DNA of 9,462 bases from positions 1-9,462 of the forward strand of contig JACQPO010000060.1 in NCBI GenBank assembly GCA_016207545.1, read 5' to 3'. This DNA is from Methanobacteriota archaeon (GTDB lineage Archaea; Thermoplasmatota; Thermoplasmata; RBG-16-68-12; EA-27). Of this stretch, positions 6,660-9,462 are shown in pieces. The translations under genes were made by a program, and so were the position numbers. The notes beneath the pieces were generated by a model, which saw only the letters and a program-made list of their open reading frames with translations, did no database searches and was not told where the DNA came from. Positions within the stretch are counted from its first letter, which is position 1. Every line of letters starts with the position of its first letter.

Positions 6660-6731
6660 CTCCGTCGGCGCCGAATGGCTTCGAGCGAAGTCGGATAGGG
6701 TCCGTTCCCGTCAGATTGGACCCGGGGCGAA

Positions 6732-6751
6732 GCCGCCGAGGGCTCGGCGGC
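6732..6751. repeat. Strong hairpin with 9-bp arms
   Basis: GCCGCCGAG (6732-6740) and CTCGGCGGC (6743-6751) are perfectly complementary with only two bases between, so an 8-bp stem with a 4-base loop is realistic. A 6-bp CGAACG/CGTTCG hairpin with a 5-base loop (6754-6770) follows three bases later. Neither is followed by a T-run on the plus strand. Confidence 0.5.
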
Positions 6752-6760
6752 CCCGAACGC

Positions 6761-6840
6761 ACCCCGTTCGCGTCCGCCAAAGCCCGTTCCGCGGTGCCAA
6801 GACCCGTTCGAACTCCGCCCGACCGCGTTCGGATCCGCCC
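6761..6840 (+). repeat. Four imperfect tandem units of about 20 bp
   Basis: Units begin at 6761, 6781, 6801 and 6821, each 20 bp, with a shared core CCGTTCG or CGTTCG near the start and TCCGCC near the end (consensus about CCGTTCGNNNTCCGCC). Units 1, 3 and 4 keep both parts, with a 1-bp shift in spacing; unit 2 keeps CCCGTTC and GCC. Similar CCGTTCC or CGATTCCCGTCCG sequences occur further left at 6641 and 6701. The 20-bp step equals nearly two helical turns, so proteins bound to each unit would lie on one face of the DNA. No known archaeal repeat family is recognised. Confidence 0.45.
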
Positions 6841-6919
6841 ACGGTCTATCCCCGCGGAAAATCGGCCTGCGAGCCCTCTTCTCTCCATAGAACGCGCGGC
6901 GGTCGATCCCGACAACGCC

Positions 6920-6935
6920 CGAAAACGGTATATGA
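6920..6935 (+). promoter_or_regulatory. Possible plus-strand promoter antisense to the 7007-7396 gene
   Basis: CGAAAACGGTATATGA has the layout of an archaeal BRE (CGAAAA) followed by a TATA core (TATATG). It would start an RNA near 6957, which would immediately form the 6966-6991 hairpin and then run antisense to the neighbouring gene. No plausible protein frame begins there. Confidence 0.3.
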
Positions 6936-6955
6936 ATGCCAGAACCGAGAAACGG

Positions 6956-6991
6956 AAAAAGAGGAGCCCCGGCGACGGACTCCGCCGGGGC
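6956..6991 (-). terminator. Hairpin plus T-run ending the 7007-7396 gene
   Basis: Nine-base arms GCCCCGGCG (6966-6974) and CGCCGGGGC (6983-6991) are perfectly complementary around an 8-base loop. Reading on the minus strand the hairpin follows the stop codon by about 15 bases and is followed by TCCTCTTTTT. This is the form of an intrinsic terminator for the minus-strand gene. Confidence 0.55.
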
Positions 6992-7006
6992 CCCGTTTGG
7001 GCAGGT

Positions 7007-7396
7007 TCACCCCTTGGTCCCCTGGGCCGGCTCGCTCGGCGTCTCGACGGGCTCCGTCGCGTCGCGCTCCCGCTCGATGTCGCTTCGGAGCTTGCGGAAG
7101 TTCGCCGCGGCGATCGTGCCCTTGCCTACGGCCCCGATCGCCATGTCGAGGGCGCCCGACGTCGCGCGGTACAGGGCGCGCTTCTTGACGACGAGGACCT
7201 CCGTGGCCTCCCTCGCCTCGCGCTTCTTCTCCTCCTGGACCGCATTCGCCTGCTGCGCTTCCGCGTGGGCCTTCCGGAGGCCGGAGAGGATCCCGTCGAC
7301 GTCGAGACCGCCCTTCTCCAGGTCGCTCCTCGCCTTCTCGTAGAGCTCCTGGACGTTGTCGGAGAACCCGAACGTCTGGGCTTCGGATAGTGCCAT
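7007..7396 (-). CDS. Small helical protein of unknown function
   Basis: A 129-residue protein I do not recognise. It is almost entirely helical by composition: 'DNVQELYEKARSDLEKGGLD' (13-32), a charged stretch with coiled-coil character rich in Ala, Glu and Lys (about 42-67), a basic segment 'VVKKRALYRA' (69-78), and a Gly/Ala-rich helix 'SGALDMAIGAVGKGTIAAAN' (80-99) that is amphipathic or weakly membrane-seeking. The last 20 residues are Pro/Glu/Thr-rich and probably disordered. Evidence that it is real: a GGTGAT Shine-Dalgarno 7 bases before ATG 7396, natural amino-acid composition, and a hairpin/T-run terminator just after the stop. It is transcribed alone. A structural or membrane-associated role (phasin-like in general form) is only a guess. 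Confidence 0.8.
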   Translation of the reverse strand: MALSEAQTFGFSDNVQELYEKARSDLEKGGLDVDGILSGLRKAHAEAQQANAVQEEKKREAREATEVLVVKKRALYRATSGALDMAIGAVGKGTIAAANFRKLRSDIERERDATEPVETPSEPAQGTKG

Positions 7397-7403
7397 GGTC
7401 GCA

Positions 7404-7409
7404 TCACCC
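7404..7409 (-). promoter_or_regulatory. Shine-Dalgarno GGTGAT
   Basis: On the minus strand GGGGTGATGCGACC precedes ATG 7396. GGTGAT is the archaeal anti-16S consensus (pairs with AUCACC near the 16S 3' end), giving a leadered mRNA, unlike several neighbours. A TATA-like GAAATGTAG lies near 7416-7424, too close for a normal leader, so the true promoter position remains open. Confidence 0.65.
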
Positions 7410-7550
7410 CTGCCCTACATTTCAGGCACGGGCACGACGGCGTACGTCTGCGAGGGCATCAGGGTTCGGCGTACATGTAACAAGAGTTCGGGGGGTCGTC
7501 GAACCGTCCGCGGGAGTGGCCGGTCGACAGGCGAATGTCCACATCCCCCG

Positions 7551-7627
7551 GTGCGTTGGGTTTCGAACCCGCCCCCGCTCGCCCGCTCAGGAGGCTAGCC
7601 CCTTATCCGAGCTGGGCAACGGGTTCA
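7551..7627 (-). pseudogene. Degenerate tRNA-Arg(CCU)-like sequence
   Basis: Read on the minus strand, three tRNA hallmarks occur in the right order: a D-arm-like TTGCCCAGCTCGGATAAGGG (7619-7600), an anticodon-loop-like CTCCTGA with CCU at the anticodon place and flanking CTAGC/GCGGG arms (4 of 5 pairs counting one G-U), and a T-loop-like GGGTTCGAAAC. However, the acceptor ends do not pair over seven bases, the T stem pairs in only three positions, and the D-to-anticodon and variable-loop spacings are off. It therefore looks like a decayed tRNA or a tRNA-derived remnant such as an old integration end, rather than a working gene. The surrounding 7397-7729 gap holds nothing else I can name. Confidence 0.3.
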
Positions 7628-7729
7628 CGCGCTTCCCACAGGCCGCAGGAGGGACTTGTGCGTTCTCGGAGAACCCTCAAATGCGAGGTCGCTTTCGCAC
7701 CGCCGCGGTCAGGAGCTGTCGGGACGAGA

Positions 7730-8206
7730 ATGACGCAGAGCAGAGTGGACCGGTACTGGAAGCAATTCCAACGGTCGTTGCCGCCGACGGCCCGACGACA
7801 GGAGAAGTACGATTGGGTGTTCCACTTCGGCTCGAAGCGAACGGCTCGGGCAATCGCGGCCCTGGTCCTCGAAGGGACGAAGACCGCAACGGGTTCCCTG
7901 AAGTGGGTCTACCAGGCGGAAAACAAGCCCATCCCGAAGCCCGGCGACCTGAGCGTCATCACGGATGGGAGCAAACACCCCGTGTGCGTCATCGAAGACA
8001 CGGAAATACGGGTCGTCCCCTTCGACAAGGTCGACGCGCGGTTTGCCTTCGATTGCGGGGAAGGGGATCGGACCTTGGAGGGTTGGCGGAAGGGGTACTG
8101 GCAATACATTGAGACGGAATGCGCCCGCATCGGCCGGAGGCCCACCCGGAAGACGCCGCTCGTGTGCGAGAGGTTTCGCGTCGTGTACAAAGAGCCTGTC
8201 CGGTAG
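7730..8206 (+). CDS. ASCH domain-containing protein
   Basis: A 158-residue protein that matches, nearly end to end, the PUA-like ASCH family (PF04266) of about 150 residues. Family marks are 'YDWVFHFG' (27-34), the signature LEGTKTATGSL (47-57), PGDLSVITDG (71-80), 'VCVIEDTEIRVVPFDKVD' (85-102), 'EGDRTLEGWRKGYW' (111-124) and the terminal 'PLVCERFRVVY' (143-153). ASCH proteins bind RNA or nucleosides; characterised relatives are a ribonuclease (Zymomonas) and an N4-acetylcytidine amidohydrolase (E. coli YqfB), so a nucleic-acid or nucleoside-processing role is plausible but not shown. ATG 7730 fits the family N-terminus; the frame remains open further upstream with non-family sequence. AGGAG at 7711-7715 is rather far (14 bases) for a Shine-Dalgarno. 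It is monocistronic. Confidence 0.9.
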   Translation: MTQSRVDRYWKQFQRSLPPTARRQEKYDWVFHFGSKRTARAIAALVLEGTKTATGSLKWVYQAENKPIPKPGDLSVITDGSKHPVCVIEDTEIRVVPFDKVDARFAFDCGEGDRTLEGWRKGYWQYIETECARIGRRPTRKTPLVCERFRVVYKEPVR

Positions 8207-8320
8207 CTGCCCACATTCTGGCGATGGTCGCCCGGCGTATTCTAGTGCGGCCAAATAGCATCCAATCCACTTCCAGAGTTGACACTCGGTGAACCGCTTG
8301 TCCATGCTACGATGGATTAT

Positions 8321-9253
8321 CTACCGGCGTACTGCCCTGACTAAGAGGTGCCATGCCGTTTCGAGACGGAAGTGGTCCGCGAGCTGCAGATACAGTTTGG
8401 ACAAGGGTCGTCGATGCTTCCGCGCAAACCGTTGCGTGCTGTCGTCCGCGAACCCGAGGGTGTACGCCAAGTGTCCCAGAGGAGTGACCCTCACGTCTTT
8501 GAAGCGGGCCGCTTCGAGCAATTCCTTGAGTTCCCCGGCCCGGAACAGACGACCCTCGTACTGTTCCACGGACGCCACATGGGCTTGGAGATTCCGGGGA
8601 CGCGTCTTGGGCCTGTCTTCCTTCTTCGCGCGAGCCGCAAGCGGGGAGGTCTCGGAAAGCCAGTGAATCCTGCGGATCTGCCGCCCCTCTCGCATGGCAT
8701 ACTCCACGTACGCGGGCCGGTCACCGATCGTGTGGAACAAGCGCGAGACTTTCCCGCGACCGCCGCTGATGCGATTCATGGCGTCCATGGCGAGCTTACC
8801 CCCAGGGCGAAGCACTCGGCGAGCTTCCTCGAGTGTACGGCTGGGGTCCGGAACATAGCTGAGCAGGACTCCGCGGCTGAAGACGACGTCGAACGCGCGA
8901 TCCCGGAAAGGCAGATGAGACGCATCTGCGACCACGAAGCGTACGGGGTCCCGTACGCCCCGAGCGGCCCTGCGGACCATCTCCAAGGAGAAATCCGTCG
9001 CAACGAGCTGGGCGACTTGGCGGCGATGTACGGCGGTGCTGCCTCCCGTTCCGCATCCAAGCTCGAGCGCCTGCATCGGCTTTTCCAAGACACTAGAAAT
9101 AAGGTAGTCGGCCTCGAGGTAGTAGAACTGATGGGGATTCTTGGGCCTACGGACCAACTCGTCCCACTCGGATGCCTGGGAGTCCCAATAGCTCGGTGGA
9201 TAGGCTCGAATCGGCCGGGATCGTCGCACGGCCTGATATCCGAGCCTAGCCAT
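8321..9253 (-). CDS. Class I SAM-dependent methyltransferase
   Basis: A 310-residue protein with a Rossmann-like methyltransferase domain (Methyltransf_11 type). Motif I is ELGCGTGG (64-71), the acidic ribose-binding residue is D87 in ATDFS, the adenine-region motif is ADASHLPF (109-116), motif IV is DVVFSRGVL (122-130), and LRPGG (148-152) ends the core. The C-terminal part has a basic insertion (ARAKKEDRPKTRPRN) and then 'FRAGELKELLEAARFKDVRV', a usual finishing unit of small-molecule methyltransferases, followed by a basic tail. The substrate cannot be read; UbiE-like, lipid and natural-product enzymes share this form. ATG 9253 is the first Met; a weak TATA-like GGATAGC (9277-9283) lies about 27 bp upstream, fitting a leaderless mRNA. 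The plus-strand gap 8207-8320 downstream shows no gene or clear terminator. Confidence 0.9.
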   Translation of the reverse strand: MARLGYQAVRRSRPIRAYPPSYWDSQASEWDELVRRPKNPHQFYYLEADYLISSVLEKPMQALELGCGTGGSTAVHRRQVAQLVATDFSLEMVRRAARGVRDPVRFVVADASHLPFRDRAFDVVFSRGVLLSYVPDPSRTLEEARRVLRPGGKLAMDAMNRISGGRGKVSRLFHTIGDRPAYVEYAMREGRQIRRIHWLSETSPLAARAKKEDRPKTRPRNLQAHVASVEQYEGRLFRAGELKELLEAARFKDVRVTPLGHLAYTLGFADDSTQRFARKHRRPLSKLYLQLADHFRLETAWHLLVRAVRR

Positions 9254-9310
9254 TTCTAGGCTTCCTCGGCGGCAGCGCTATCCTCCAGCAGGTGAATGGA
9301 TTTCTTGGGG

Positions 9311-9342
9311 GGCCTGTCCTGAGTGGTTTGGCGGGGACAGCC
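9311..9342 (-). terminator. Possible stem-loop after the right-edge gene
   Basis: CTGTCC (9314-9319) and GGACAG (9335-9340) pair perfectly, extended by GG/CC across one bulged base, with a 15-base loop. It lies 12 bases after the stop of the partial minus-strand gene ending at 9355 and before the methyltransferase start. No T-run follows, so termination is only a suggestion. Confidence 0.25.
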
Positions 9343-9354
9343 AGTAGGGCAACG

Positions 9355-9462
9355 TCACCGCTGGATTCGCTTCATCCGCCGGTAGAACCGGCCCCAGTGC
9401 GGGCGCCGGCCATCGACGTCCGGGAATCCGTACGCGTCGCTCAGGTCCCAGGAGGAGTGGGC
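9355..9462 (-). CDS. 3' end of an unidentified protein, cut by the window edge
   Basis: An open minus-strand frame enters from the right edge and ends at TGA (9357-9355), giving the last 35 residues. They read 'WDLSDAYGFPDVDGRRP' then 'HWGRFYRRMKRIQR', natural sequence with aromatic and Asp/Gly turns and a basic end. I do not recognise the family: the tail would suit an oxidoreductase or other soluble enzyme. It lies 101 bp upstream of the methyltransferase on the same strand, so co-transcription is possible, though the latter seems to have its own promoter. Confidence 0.55.
   Translation of the reverse strand, partial: AHSSWDLSDAYGFPDVDGRRPHWGRFYRRMKRIQR

Larger units (their letters stand above)
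6255..6955. other. 700-bp gene-free region rich in hairpins and palindromes
   Basis: No frame here gives natural protein: all long frames are Arg/Pro/Ser-rich and run on as antisense into the next gene. Instead the DNA holds many perfect self-complementary elements in series: 6274-6289 (TCTTCG/CGAAGA around a GNRA-type GGGA loop), 6400-6411, 6435-6444, 6455-6464, a nested pair at 6601-6636, a 14-bp palindrome at 6646-6659, 6679-6690, 6698-6723, 9-bp arms at 6732-6751, 6754-6770, 6806-6813 and 6830-6837. High GC makes short palindromes easier to find, but so many non-overlapping ones in a row is striking. It may encode a structured RNA, be a protein-binding array, or be decayed sequence. Confidence 0.5.

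Noticed and set aside
6761..6840. A small CRISPR array
   Set aside because: The 20-bp units are contiguous without spacers and too divergent, and no cas gene is nearby.
6541..6915. A 124-codon minus-strand open frame in the gene-free region
   Set aside because: It is Arg/Gly-rich and without motifs, and it passes straight through the hairpins and 20-bp units, whose repeats explain its composition.
6449..7390. A 313-codon plus-strand open frame over the gene-free region
   Set aside because: It runs antisense through the terminator and the whole 7007-7396 gene; its first part is Arg/Pro/Ser-rich without motifs.
7551..7627. A functional tRNA-Arg gene
   Set aside because: The acceptor stem does not close and the T stem pairs at only three positions, so I list it only as a degenerate tRNA-like sequence.
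8348..9259. A 303-codon plus-strand frame opposite the methyltransferase
   Set aside because: It mirrors the methyltransferase gene, whose SAM-binding motifs on the minus strand are unambiguous.

Overview
The window is 9,462 bases of high-GC DNA that reads most easily as archaeal chromosome, possibly a GC-rich member of the Thermoplasmatota; the lineage is an inference. Supporting signs are a PyrK with the 'DELPMALSY' flavin motif I associate with archaeal PyrK, AT-rich TATA-like boxes about 27 bp before several start codons (leaderless transcription), and one GGTGAT Shine-Dalgarno site matching the archaeal 16S 3' end. No phage, plasmid, IS, CRISPR or defence gene set was recognised.

Layout, left to right: the 5' end of an unidentified minus-strand gene (1-66); a tandem-GNAT acetyltransferase (136-1185, +), convergent with a DUF885 metallopeptidase-like protein (1191-2822, -); a minimal nucleotidyltransferase (2964-3287, +), convergent with an overlapping pyrD-pyrK operon (4977 down to 3291, -) for dihydroorotate oxidation in pyrimidine synthesis. 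Next comes a divergent control region with a 31-bp inverted repeat, in front of a membrane-anchored cupredoxin-like protein (5214-5792, +), then a 78-residue two-CPxC zinc-ribbon protein (6018-6254, +).

From 6255 to about 6955 there is no credible gene. This stretch is full of short perfect hairpins and palindromes and contains four imperfect tandem units of about 20 bp (6761-6840). It is followed by a terminator, then a small helical protein of unknown function (7007-7396, -), a degenerate tRNA-Arg(CCU)-like sequence (about 7551-7627, -), an ASCH-domain protein (7730-8206, +), a class I SAM methyltransferase (8321-9253, -) and the 3' end of another minus-strand gene (9355-9462).

Apart from pyrD-pyrK the genes look like independent housekeeping or accessory units, and I see no multi-gene novel system. 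The parts most worth a second look are the hairpin-dense non-coding block, the cupredoxin with its unusual copper-ligand loop and palindromic control region, and the tRNA-like sequence.
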